Positions 30,093-39,360 of a stretch of DNA of 64,000 nt are shown here, in pieces (within the stretch, counting starts at the first letter, position 1; each line of letters begins with the position of its first letter). The translations under genes and the position numbers were made by a program. Location of the stretch: NCBI GenBank assembly GCA_933822405.4, contig CAKOGP040000335.1:62001-126000 (forward strand), read 5' to 3'. The DNA comes from Cylindrotheca closterium (Eukaryota; Bacillariophyta; Bacillariophyceae; Bacillariales; Bacillariaceae). A model generated the notes under the pieces. The model did no database searches. It was not told where the DNA came from and saw nothing but the letters and a program-made list of their open reading frames with translations.

Positions 30093-31503
30093 TTACGGTA
30101 CCGGTACTGTGGAATCATTCTTGCCAACCGCTGAGATTAAGGTTGCTTGTACCACACCTAAAATTTGTTCGTACGTCAAGAAGGTAAAGGCAGCTGTCAA
30201 GACTGTTTGCAACAGTTTAGCACGCATTCCAATAAAGAGTTTTCGAAAACCACCATCAGCATACAGTTTGCGAAGACAGTCCAAGGTTCCCTTGTGTTTG
30301 TGTTCTAACCGCATTACAGTTTGAGCCAATTGTAATGGACTGGAAGAAAAGTATAGGTAGAAAGAAAAACACAGAGTGTCAATTTGGAATAACCACATAA
30401 ATTCATGATACATACAGTGAGTACATACTAGGTGGTAACAGTAGCAACCCCCTTTGCCATGGCGCCAATAAAGAAGGCTTCGATTGGAGGCAAGATGGAC
30501 TTGTTTGGTGATGTTAATCGAGCCGCTTTCATTTGCTCATAGCAAAAGAATTGAATCACTGGATTGGACACCAATAGTACCGATGCAGACGTACCACTCC
30601 ACATGTGTCTAAGGCCCTTCTTCTGTATCATGACGTATAATTCTCTCCACAAATTCTGCGATTTTGTCTCACCAGTGACAATTGCCATGTTGACTACCCA
30701 AAGTGGATTGGTAAGCAACACGTTCCCTAATCCAGCTATACAAGACGACAGGAGCGACACAGCTGCAGCATTCCGTTTCGACCCCCCTCTCGAAGACTGA
30801 TTGAATAATTTCTTAACCACTGCATGCATGTAGAAGAATATGAATTGACTTGTAAAGATGGTCGATACCACGGGAGATACACCAGTGTATAACTCTTTTC
30901 GTTGATGTAGCCTCATAAGGCACTCGAACAAGGTTTCCTTTCTCTTCTTTGTCGCACTGGTTGTCGCCGAGCTGGGATCGATTGTCGGGTTGATTGGAGT
31001 AGAAGAACTTATTTTTTGATTGTTTGGTGTAGTTTCAGTCTCTTCTTTGGATGATTCTTTGTTCTTCTCCTCGTTCTGGTGAAGTGACACGCAAGAGGAG
31101 TCAGTGCGTGGTGATGGCGATATTGGCCCCTGGTGGTTTGTCGGAAATCCGTCGATTTCGTCTTCAACAGAGTTCAATGAGTTATTTTTAGTTGGCAGAG
31201 ATGCCCCTGATTGCAGGTCGATACGCTGTAGGTCGTGAACAAAGAGTAATCAAACTGTGTGAGACGGAATTCCATTTTGTATTACAAGGACGACGTTCCA
31301 AAACATACAGCCCTTTCCAGAGGGTAAGCTAAAAACAAGGAAATTGCGCTTCCCAATGATCCACCGATCGCATGAGCGACAGGGGGTGCTTGAGCTGAGA
31401 CCGAAGCGGCAGCTGTGGTCATGGTTAGAATAATCCAATAGACAGTGAACTGTAATGCGCTGTGGCGATAACTTTGGGTTTTGAGGCGTCTACTAGAAGA
31501 CAT
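30093..31503 (-). CDS. Mitochondrial-carrier family protein, peroxisomal adenine-nucleotide type (PMP34/SLC25A17-like)
   Basis: Three exons, 31503-31309, 31225-30429 and 30339-30093, give 412 residues. The three carrier repeats show YPLERAR (first), NPLWVVNMA (second) and YPLQLAQTVMR (third). The PLWVVN form in repeat two and the PLQ form in repeat three are typical of peroxisomal ATP/AMP and CoA carriers rather than mitochondrial ones. Between repeats one and two is a hydrophilic insert of about 100 residues, rich in Ser, Thr and Glu, longer than usual. The role would be ATP or cofactor import into peroxisomes for beta-oxidation. The last codons (STVPVP) are encoded by a GGTACCGGTAC palindrome. 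Confidence 0.85.
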
Positions 31504-31628
31504 TGCCAGGTTGTCAGTTGTGCCATCAATGTGGAGACTGTCGGATTCGGCTCAAGTACTGTGTTAGGCCTGTTCTAAAGATCCAAAATCGACATTGAAA
31601 CAAACACCAACCTGACACGGTGAAATAG

Positions 31629-32765
31629 ATGGCGTACTCTATACAGTTTGCTGCCCTTACAGCCTTGTCCTTTTTGGTTTTCCTTTTGACTATCATCCTT
31701 TACACACATCTTGCCTTAGATGCCCATCCCACTTCCGACCATGCAAGCAACCGAGATGTTGTCTCTCCCCATGCCATTATTGGAGACAAAGAGGAAGCCA
31801 TCATAGAGGCTTTATGGCCCGAGGATGGCCAGGATACAACGTTTTTCATGTCCTTGAATTCCTGTGTAGATGGATGCGGGCCATCATCGCAAGACAAATC
31901 ATCCTCCAACAATGAGCAGAAAAAGTTGAAAGTTGGCCTTCTCGCACCACCTGGAAGGATGAGTCGAGCATTTTTCTCTTTCTGTAAGCAGCTAGCACAA
32001 CAGATATCCAAACAACCGGCTGGAAAAGGTCAAGAGAGTGACACAATTCATTGGATCCCAACTCATCATCTACCTTTTACAAGCAACGAATATACGCATA
32101 TCATCCGTTTTGCCAATGTCCCATTGCTCTTAGCTACAGGAGATGCATTGCAGACCATGGTTACGACGTCCCAAGTGCCAGCAAGCGATGTTTCACAAAT
32201 CGTCTGGCAAGACATCAATGAAACCACCAAGCTTCTGGTCAGCTGGCACTGTCAAATCTCTAACTTGGTGGATGAAGGTACGGTTCCATTGGTGACCATC
32301 TCCATGGAAGAGCTGGAACAAGATTCGTATGAGCAAGAGAACATGCTCATGAGCTTTTTAACGTCTTCGACTACAGAAGAAAATGATATGGGTGGCGCCG
32401 ACGGGAGCGGAGACGGAAATATTGAGCCAACCTTTGATGAGTCCTTTATCAAAGAAACGATTGGTAACATAAAGCCAATGCTGAAGCAAGTGAATAGAGT
32501 ATTATTGAAGGAGATGAACAAAGGCCTTGTAACGCTGACAAAACAGACCATCAAACAAAGCTTGCATGGGGTGCAGGGTTGTCCAAGTGAAGCGGGCTTG
32601 TGGCATCCGTCGCGGCCCTTGCCACGAATGTTGTATTCGTTTTTAAAGACTGGAAAGGTAGAGGATGACCTTGCGCTATGCGATGGACATAATGCAGCTA
32701 TGGCTATATGCACGATGTTAGAGGAAGCTCGTGCGCAAGTTTTAGACATAACACCGTCCCCTTGA
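31629..32765 (+). CDS. Hypothetical signal-anchored protein
   Basis: A 378-residue single-exon protein of unrecognised family. Residues 5-30 form one strong hydrophobic segment with a short N-terminus, suggesting a signal anchor with the rest in the secretory lumen. The segment VGLLAPPGRMSRAFFSFCKQLAQQ and then THIIRFANVPLLLATGDAL and VPLVTISMEELEQDS recall the layout of membrane-bound sulfotransferases (a P-loop, then an IIR-x-P-type helix, then an EEL motif). The match is loose and key residues are not evident. The C-terminal part holds LCDGHNAAMAICTMLEEA. It is divergent from the carrier gene, with 125 bp between the starts. Confidence 0.6.
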   Translation: MAYSIQFAALTALSFLVFLLTIILYTHLALDAHPTSDHASNRDVVSPHAIIGDKEEAIIEALWPEDGQDTTFFMSLNSCVDGCGPSSQDKSSSNNEQKKLKVGLLAPPGRMSRAFFSFCKQLAQQISKQPAGKGQESDTIHWIPTHHLPFTSNEYTHIIRFANVPLLLATGDALQTMVTTSQVPASDVSQIVWQDINETTKLLVSWHCQISNLVDEGTVPLVTISMEELEQDSYEQENMLMSFLTSSTTEENDMGGADGSGDGNIEPTFDESFIKETIGNIKPMLKQVNRVLLKEMNKGLVTLTKQTIKQSLHGVQGCPSEAGLWHPSRPLPRMLYSFLKTGKVEDDLALCDGHNAAMAICTMLEEARAQVLDITPSP

Positions 32766-32920
32766 AATTGTGATGGTCTGGTATCATAATTCATACCATA
32801 AAATATTATTGCTATTTCATTATTTCCCATTGCAATATACGACCGTCCCATGCGGAATATTTGTTAAAAAGGTTCATATTGAAACTTTATTGGAATACTC
32901 ACTAGATTACTCCGAACGAA

Positions 32921-34267
32921 TCAAGATCTCCCCTTTTTCTCTTGTTCCGTTGGTTTCGATGTGCTCGTACTCTGCCGCTTTGATCCTGCCGGCGGGTTGT
33001 CTTTTCCAACAGCGTCACTGCTTCGCTTTTGACCAGATAAAGCCGAAGTATTGGGGAGAGAGAAATTCAACCGCCGAATCGCCGGTGATATCTGATTCTC
33101 GTGATTGGTCGCTTGGCCGCTAATCTTTGTTCGAACATTTTGATAGTCCCCGGTTTCCAACCAAATTGTAGCCTTTCGACATAGCTTTTCCTCTCGAGGT
33201 CGATATCCGTTAGGATTCTTCCAACGAATCAGTTCCGGGTAGTCTCTAGAAAGATTTTCAATATACTTGGATATCTGTGGTCGGGTCATATTTGGAATGG
33301 CCGGGAGGATATCCTGCAATAGCATGACACACATCGAGGACTCCACTTTCGGCTTTGCCGATGTCGCCAAAAGCCGATTATTTTGTTGCAGCTTCCGTTT
33401 CCGCTTTCGCATCAAAAGCCGTGCATGACTAAAGAGCGCATCCGCAACCTTGACGAGATCAATAGATTTGTCCTTCTCCTCATTCTTGCTGACTTTCTGC
33501 AGCGCTTGGTCTCGTTGAGCAGCTCGAGCACGAACGCGCTGTTCGAGTGTCATACCTGGTTTGATGATTGCATTAGAAGCAAGTATTGTTGTTGCGTTGA
33601 TGGTTTCCTTCGATGTATCCTTCCCAATTGGTTTTTGCTGCTTTCTCTTTTCCTTTTCCCTCAAAAGATATTGCTTGTCCTCGTGTATCTTTCTGATAAC
33701 TTCCTCGGACAGCATCTTGTCGATTCCCCTTGTTGATGCTTTGCGTATCAGCTCCTTCACAAATTCTACCTGCTGTTTCGAGTCCTTTCGCCTTACTAAT
33801 GTAGTTGTCGCCTTCCCATTGTCCTCGGCCTTTCCTGTTGATGGTGATGCATCGATTCTGGCATTGCTTGATGCCTCCATGTCGTAAACTTGAGGAACCA
33901 AAATGCACGTCAGATCGTGCCATAACCGATCGTCTCTCGACAAGCATCTTATATTTTCTCTCTGTTGTACCGTCTCTGATGATGATGATTCGCTTTTAAA
34001 AGGTGCAGCTGCCTCTAGAACAGAGGACGGAGGCTCCAACACCAGTCTTGGTGCGAGTGACTGACAGAATTGTCGGTAGGAAATGGAATTGGTCTTATTT
34101 TGAAGGAAATAAAGTTTCAAAGCAAACTCTACTTGGATTAAGTTCTTTTCATGGATTGGAACTCTTATTGGAACAAATGCTTTGGTCGATGGTGGACTCT
34201 TTGCTTTGCCTGGTTTCGGATCTGATCCAAAGCGAGGAAGAGGTGACGATTTGCGATGGAGTGTCAT
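32921..34267 (-). CDS. Hypothetical nuclear protein, possibly CDT1-like
   Basis: A 448-residue protein from ATG 34267; the open frame extends to 34315 without an ATG. It is basic, with Lys/Arg-rich stretches. The N-terminal segment (VPIHEKNLIQVEFALKLYFL, then a SYRQFCQSL-type helix) and the C-terminal segment (LLQDILPAIPNMTRPQISKY, then ELIRWKNPNGYRP) loosely resemble the geminin-binding and C-terminal winged-helix parts of the replication-licensing factor CDT1. That is a pattern impression only. The last 60 residues are low-complexity with KR clusters. It could equally be a lineage-specific DNA-binding protein. Confidence 0.6.
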   Translation of the reverse strand: MTLHRKSSPLPRFGSDPKPGKAKSPPSTKAFVPIRVPIHEKNLIQVEFALKLYFLQNKTNSISYRQFCQSLAPRLVLEPPSSVLEAAAPFKSESSSSETVQQRENIRCLSRDDRLWHDLTCILVPQVYDMEASSNARIDASPSTGKAEDNGKATTTLVRRKDSKQQVEFVKELIRKASTRGIDKMLSEEVIRKIHEDKQYLLREKEKRKQQKPIGKDTSKETINATTILASNAIIKPGMTLEQRVRARAAQRDQALQKVSKNEEKDKSIDLVKVADALFSHARLLMRKRKRKLQQNNRLLATSAKPKVESSMCVMLLQDILPAIPNMTRPQISKYIENLSRDYPELIRWKNPNGYRPREEKLCRKATIWLETGDYQNVRTKISGQATNHENQISPAIRRLNFSLPNTSALSGQKRSSDAVGKDNPPAGSKRQSTSTSKPTEQEKKGRS

Positions 34268-34612
34268 GAAACTCCAATGATCATCCGACCCTGAAGGAAT
34301 CGCTTTCTTGTCCAAACACCGTGGTCATCCTTCGGCTTCTCGCAAAGTCAAAGCTTTTCTAAACGGACAGCTCAAATCGGACTGAAACGAGCGATAGATT
34401 TTGCAATGTTCGGCGACTCATTTGACCACACAGCAATGCACCATGAAGGAGGTTTGATTAAACCGATATTATGCATCATCAGGTGGTTATTACTGTAGTA
34501 ATACCAAACAAACTTCAACAACACTGACAAGAATAAAAGATAACCAACAACGCAACCCAAAAACGAATCACAGTAAGACGTCAAGACAGAAGTCGACAGC
34601 AATAGCAACACG
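34268..34612. other. Divergent promoter region
   Basis: About 345 bp between the CDT1-like gene and RGP1, with the AT-rich half nearest RGP1. No gene or clear repeat is seen. Confidence 0.4.
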
Positions 34613-36070
34613 ATGTCAGCTCGACGACCATCTCTCGAGAAAATCATGGCCAACAAGAGGTCGTCCGTGACTGATGCAATGGACACAACATCGCAGACAG
34701 AACCTTTGGCAATCAAGAGAAAATCCGTTGCGGCAGCCCAACCTCTGATTCAAGTAGAAACTTTCTTGTCTCGCAAAGCATACCCTCTTGGCACTACCTT
34801 GGTTGGGACTGTCTTGGTACGACATCCACCTAGTAAGGAAGACAGCAAACCACCTCCACCTCTTCGCAAAACACTCAAATCGATTGTGGTCTATGCAGCT
34901 GGATTTTGTCGTATTGATCCAAGATGGCACAATGCGACTGAATATGCGCGCATATATGGTAGTGTTCATCCTTTCATTCAGCAAGTGGATTTCGATGCCA
35001 AGCTGCTCTCGCACGGTGCCGGAACGGATACTGTGTGCTTTTGGGCTACCAATGGCCTAGAACTCATGACATTACCCGAACGAAAAATCGGAAAGCTAGA
35101 AAGCAAGGACACTGACGATGGGGAACGTCTCGCGTTCACCTACCGAATAGAATTGCCGATGGACTTGCCTCATTCGATCAATGCAACAACGTGCAAATAT
35201 TATTATATGATGAACATTCTCATAAAAACGCAGTCCAAACAGAAGGTGATTCATTCACCCTTTGTTGTTCTGACCAATCCGCTAAAGCCACCTGGTCTTC
35301 CACGATCCAAGCAAGACCGTAACTCTCGTGCAATTATCTCTGGACGTGTCAAATTCGGACAGTGCCGCGGCATGGCTCACTCTATTGGTCTGCCCGTTCA
35401 TCTCTCCGCTACAGAAATTCACCGACCCAGGGGCCAAGTGATGGTACACCAAGAACCGCGACGGCCAGATGTCCAAACACTTCCGATTAAAAGTCCATCA
35501 GGAAAGCAAGTCTGCGTCTTGACCTTTATTGGAGCCACCAAGATTACCCCTGGATCCATGTTGCAAATAGAATGGGATTTTCCTCGGGAGTTAACGCCCG
35601 AGGATGCACCTTGCTTCCAAGTCAGTGCTTGTCTCATGGGGGAGGAATCGGCTGTCTACGAAGATGGGAAAACCAAACGGACTCAAACTCACATTTTTGA
35701 TACGTGTCATGAGTTCATTGATCCTGGAATAACACAACGAGTTTCCAAATATCTTTTGCTAAGTGTTGATTCACCCTGCAACTTAGTCACTGATGTCATG
35801 GAGCTGACCATCAAGTGTCAGGTAGACATTACGATCCAAGAAGGCAAAAACGGGAAATACAACAATCTGAAGGTTGAACTGCCATGCCATGTTCTGCATC
35901 AATTAGAAAAGGATTCCGATCAAGCAGAGTTGGAGGACACCCAAGTAACTCCTCTCTCGGTCTTGATGGGATTGAAGCCAGATCCGGAATTTCCTACTGA
36001 AGATATTGTGCGAGATCTGAAGGTTGTGTCCCTTGAAATGGAAAAACGATTAAGAAGAGCTACAAAATAA
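34613..36070 (+). CDS. RGP1: RGP1-like Rab GEF subunit (RAB6A-GEF complex partner 2)
   Basis: A 485-residue single-exon protein with the arrestin-like fold of the Rgp1 family. A first sheet region follows about residue 43 (ETFLSRKAYPLGTTLVGTVL). CFWATNGLELM lies near 143, then the family stretch YRIELPMDLPHSINATTCKYYYMMNI (shown here only in part: IELPMDLPHS and YYYMMNI), and a second domain from about 275 contains SPSGKQVCVLTF. Rgp1 with Ric1 activates Rab6/Ypt6 at the Golgi for endosome-to-Golgi retrieval. The C-terminus ends in a charged helix. Its stop is 32 bp from the stop of the convergent lumen-protein gene. Confidence 0.82.
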   Translation: MSARRPSLEKIMANKRSSVTDAMDTTSQTEPLAIKRKSVAAAQPLIQVETFLSRKAYPLGTTLVGTVLVRHPPSKEDSKPPPPLRKTLKSIVVYAAGFCRIDPRWHNATEYARIYGSVHPFIQQVDFDAKLLSHGAGTDTVCFWATNGLELMTLPERKIGKLESKDTDDGERLAFTYRIELPMDLPHSINATTCKYYYMMNILIKTQSKQKVIHSPFVVLTNPLKPPGLPRSKQDRNSRAIISGRVKFGQCRGMAHSIGLPVHLSATEIHRPRGQVMVHQEPRRPDVQTLPIKSPSGKQVCVLTFIGATKITPGSMLQIEWDFPRELTPEDAPCFQVSACLMGEESAVYEDGKTKRTQTHIFDTCHEFIDPGITQRVSKYLLLSVDSPCNLVTDVMELTIKCQVDITIQEGKNGKYNNLKVELPCHVLHQLEKDSDQAELEDTQVTPLSVLMGLKPDPEFPTEDIVRDLKVVSLEMEKRLRRATK

Positions 36071-36102
36071 GAAAAATCATGGATATTCAGTAGATACTCC
36101 AG

Positions 36103-36702
36103 TTAACTGCTGAACTTGGCGAGTCCAGGGACAGTGAATTTGTATGGGATTTCATATTTCTTCAGCGTCTTCACTACGAACATGGGCGAGGAGTATCCAT
36201 CATGCTGCTCAACAGGAAACCCTTCCCCAATGCGAATGGGATTCACCTTCCCTTCTCCTTCTTTTGGCTTGAAGGTTACATATGCAGCATCGCCATCTGG
36301 TGCCATGAATTCCACGAAATCGACTTCCCCTTTTAACAGTCGTTCACAGAAGGTTTTGTAAGGAATAGAAGGTTCGTTGAGAGTCGAAGCATCCAAACCT
36401 GCGAAATCGCCTCCTCGGTAATTGAAAATCAATCCATTGAAAGCGTTAACCTCAATACCTTGTCGATATTCAGCTTCCTGGGCCGCCCAGGAAGATTGTG
36501 GCATCGAGAGTAGACTAGGTACCAGAAGAGCGCACGAGAGAAAAGATCTTCGACTGTTCTCGGATCTTTTCTCGCCGTCATTCATTAGTTGCATCGCAAT
36601 TGTTGATTCCAATCGTTTTCCCTTGCTCAAAGAGTTTTCCGGCACGAAAGAGAAGCTCGAAGTGAATGCGGCAAATAGGCTTACGAATCGAAGCGAGATC
36701 AT
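36103..36702 (-). CDS. Thylakoid-lumen protein with Tat signal, unknown family
   Basis: A 199-residue protein from ATG 36702. The presequence has three parts: a signal peptide (MISLRFVSLFAAFTSSF) with Phe at the likely cleavage site, a short basic transit-like segment, and a twin-arginine thylakoid signal (RRSFLSCALLVPSLL, Arg 51 and 52) ending near SWA|AQ. The mature part of about 126 residues is soluble. It has FNYRGGDFAGLD, GEVDFVEFMAPDGDAAYVTF and a C-terminal segment ending EIPYKFTVPGL. No family is recognised. The layout means it crosses four membranes and reaches the thylakoid lumen folded, by the Tat route. The open frame continues to 36945 but those codons are not needed. It shares a 248-bp divergent promoter with ENY2. 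Confidence 0.75.
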   Translation of the reverse strand: MISLRFVSLFAAFTSSFSFVPENSLSKGKRLESTIAMQLMNDGEKRSENSRRSFLSCALLVPSLLSMPQSSWAAQEAEYRQGIEVNAFNGLIFNYRGGDFAGLDASTLNEPSIPYKTFCERLLKGEVDFVEFMAPDGDAAYVTFKPKEGEGKVNPIRIGEGFPVEQHDGYSSPMFVVKTLKKYEIPYKFTVPGLAKFSS

Positions 36703-36919
36703 TGTGTATGCTGCTATGTGAGTACTGTATGTTGCTCTGTTTGCTGGATTTGGCAAATTGGATGAATGAGTGAAGAATCTTTGGTGCCGAACACCACGAA
36801 CGCAAAAAAGATGAACAAACTTCAACATCTTCTCGCTCGCATCGTCGTCTGTCGTTCTTCCCCTCCCTGTTATATTCATCCCCTCACTCTCACCCCGACT
36901 GGCTCCCATCAACAAGATA

Positions 36920-36946
36920 AACAACAACAACAACAACAACAACAAC
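36920..36946 (+). repeat. (CAA)n trinucleotide run in ENY2 leader
   Basis: Nine successive AAC/CAA units end 4 bp before the ENY2 ATG, so they lie in its 5' leader. Confidence 0.85.
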
Positions 36947-36950
36947 TATC

Positions 36951-37351
36951 ATGATAGAGGAGCCCAAAGCTAAAAGACATAAGAGAGCGAAACTCTCTTC
37001 ATCAGAAAAGGAAAAGAGAAATCAGCTGTTAGAAAATCTGCAGGAGACAGGAGAGTTCGAGCGGTATGTCATCCAACGTTTGTAAATTGGGTTTTCCTTT
37101 GCTATTCTCATCGTGCCAAAACAACCACAAATTTCAGGCTTCAATCGACATTATATGCGCAGTTAATGATAAGAGAATCATGGTTGGATGGAATGAAGAA
37201 TATGTCGCGGGAAACAGTGAAGAAAAGCGGAGGTCCTTCCGAGGTCACGGTAGACGAGTTATCCAAAGCACTAGTATCAGAAGGGTCTGCAACAATTCCT
37301 TCGCACATAGAAGCGGATTTGAAACGAAAAATTCGTAAAATTTGTTCATAG
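36951..37351 (+). CDS. ENY2: ENY2/SUS1, SAGA and TREX-2 subunit
   Basis: Two exons, 36951-37063 and 37138-37351, join in phase 2 to 108 residues, the size expected of ENY2/Sus1. The first exon encodes a basic head and the start of the first helix (LLENLQETGEFER). The second gives LQSTLYAQLMIRESWLDGMK, then VTVDELSKALVSEGSATIPSHI and a final basic helix. These match the five-helix ENY2 fold, including the conserved W in the second helix and the (I/V)P before the last one. ENY2 wraps around Sgf11 in the SAGA deubiquitinase module and around Sac3/GANP in TREX-2, linking transcription to mRNA export. Neither exon alone would be recognised easily. Its stop lies 90 bp from that of the mTERF gene. 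Confidence 0.9.
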
Positions 37352-37441
37352 AGATATGCGCTTATTATAAAATAACAGCAAACTATTAAAATAGAAAAGG
37401 TGGGGATTTATTCAAACATTTGATCAGTTTCGACGCCATCT

Positions 37442-39139
37442 TCATCGATCTTTGCGAACCCAATGAACCACTCTTCCGTCATTTTCCTTGATTCGACCTT
37501 TTTCATCTGTATCCAACAACTTTGGGATCGTGTCGGAGGGGGATATCCCGTTTTCTTTCGTTTCATTTTCCTTGGCCATCTTCTTAGCTCGACGATCGAG
37601 CCAGCCCTCAAATTTATCCTCCTTCATTGGAATCCCAACAGTTATGCTGCCCCCGTCGACTCCTGCCTCCAAGATCTGCATTAGGCGTGGCTTGATTCTA
37701 TTGTCTAACGAGTACCCTAGAAGTGTTGGGAGCCGATCAATTGCTTTGGAAAGCTCTTCTGGACCAAGCTGTGTTTGTAAAAACTCTACCTTTGGTTTCA
37801 AGTTCGTCTCAATGTTCAGATGTAGAAGTGAAGGCATCCCAACAATTAACTTTCGCAACACCCGAGTTGATGAAGGGTGACCAGCTACTGATCCTGGTTC
37901 GGCTACTTCGAGAAGGTAGTCAACTTTCTGTTGTAGGTTCTCGATAGTCAGTGACACAACTTGAGGAGCTTGATGAAGGACACGTCTCACATCACTTGCT
38001 TCAAGTCCCAAGGCAAAACGCAAGTAGGATACCACCCGTTTTATCTTCGTCAAAGAGCATGTCATAAGCCGGGGAAACCTCAAGAGCATCCGTGAGAATT
38101 CGTAGGCCGAGAAATCGAAGCTCAGAAACTGTCGTGTTATTGGTTGAATGTGATTCTCGAGATTGTAATTCAATATCTGTGGATAACTCAGTAGTAGTTT
38201 TCTGACTTCATCTGGTTGCATGTACAGTGTCATTATGAAATAGAAAATGAGCTTGGGTTGAAGGTTGTGTTCCACACTCATCGTCAGTACACGTGGATTT
38301 TTCTTCACAATCTTCCGAATATCAGAATTGGGTATTCGGATTTCCTGTCTGAGAAATTGCAATCTCGGGATCAATCCAGTTTCTACGCTGGAGGCTATTA
38401 CTCTAGGCAGCTCAAGCAAAATATCTCTGCACTCTTTCTTAGTAAAGCCCATTGTGTCAGTGAAGAATGAAAGCTTGCTGCTTAAGTTTTCGAAGGAATA
38501 GCCGAGAATTGGAGGACAGCCAGTCACAATTTTCTTCAGTTCTTCTTGTTTCAGATCCAGTTCCTGTAAGAGAAAGCGTATCTTGGGAGCGAGGTTATTT
38601 TCTGCACTCAGATGTAGCAAAGTAGGAAACACGGTAATCATTGCTCGAAGTTCCTCATCTGAAAGAATCATTGACGTTTTTAGTACAGCTACTTTTTCTC
38701 TTAATGTTGACGCCTTCATTCCCAAGACTGAACCTGCTTCATTTGTTATTCTCCACATTGTATCTTCAGATAATCCTAGCTCGTCTCGAAGATAAAAATA
38801 TGCCACATCCGAAGAAATAAATTGGAAGTCTGATAGAGAGATGGGAATTGGAGTGGAATCAGTTGAATTTATACCTGGGATGGATATATCATACAAATTG
38901 GAAAGGTCTTCCTCACTGAAGACTATCTCTGGGTCTTCGATCATATCGTCCATGTCAAATACAATATCTTCTAGCGTTGCATCGTCAAACGGAAGATCAT
39001 CAAGTGGGTCCACAGAGCTGGATACTTCCACTACTGTGTGGCGAAGGTTAATGGAACGGCCATTGACGATGAATGATTGAGCATGGCAGATGACGGTCAA
39101 AGATGCCAAGAAAGTCTGCTTGATTCTTTTGTTGTACAT
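37442..39139 (-). CDS. mTERF-domain protein, probably plastid-targeted
   Basis: A 565-residue single-exon protein starting at ATG 39139. From about 150 it consists of repeated mTERF helices: each unit of about 35 residues has the pattern L-x-L-x-x-(E/D)-(E/D)-L-x-K-(I/L)-(V/I)...P-x-(L/I)-L-x-x-(S/N)-x-x-x-N-L. Examples are LDLKQEELKKIVTGCPPILG and MQPDEVRKLLLSYPQILNYN. About nine repeats make a superhelix that binds nucleic acid. Such proteins act in organellar transcription, RNA splicing or ribosome assembly. The first 25 residues form a signal peptide ending ICHAQS, followed by FIVNG, the plastid pattern, with an acidic spacer at about 40-85. Confidence 0.88.
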   Translation of the reverse strand: MYNKRIKQTFLASLTVICHAQSFIVNGRSINLRHTVVEVSSSVDPLDDLPFDDATLEDIVFDMDDMIEDPEIVFSEEDLSNLYDISIPGINSTDSTPIPISLSDFQFISSDVAYFYLRDELGLSEDTMWRITNEAGSVLGMKASTLREKVAVLKTSMILSDEELRAMITVFPTLLHLSAENNLAPKIRFLLQELDLKQEELKKIVTGCPPILGYSFENLSSKLSFFTDTMGFTKKECRDILLELPRVIASSVETGLIPRLQFLRQEIRIPNSDIRKIVKKNPRVLTMSVEHNLQPKLIFYFIMTLYMQPDEVRKLLLSYPQILNYNLENHIQPITRQFLSFDFSAYEFSRMLLRFPRLMTCSLTKIKRVVSYLRFALGLEASDVRRVLHQAPQVVSLTIENLQQKVDYLLEVAEPGSVAGHPSSTRVLRKLIVGMPSLLHLNIETNLKPKVEFLQTQLGPEELSKAIDRLPTLLGYSLDNRIKPRLMQILEAGVDGGSITVGIPMKEDKFEGWLDRRAKKMAKENETKENGISPSDTIPKLLDTDEKGRIKENDGRVVHWVRKDR

Positions 39140-39360
39140 CAACACAACTAAGTCGCTGCGTTCTTGTGAAGATCGGACCTTATTGTAGAACCGATCGGGG
39201 TGCCCCCCCCCCTATGATTATCCCCGAACTTAGGTCCCTCAACAAAGTCTAAATTCCTTTTGAATTTGGTGAATGCCAACTGAACACTGGCAATGAAACA
39301 CTGCACGTACCAGTATTCGTATTCGCATTCGCATTCGCAAAAGTCTTCAACGCACACAAT

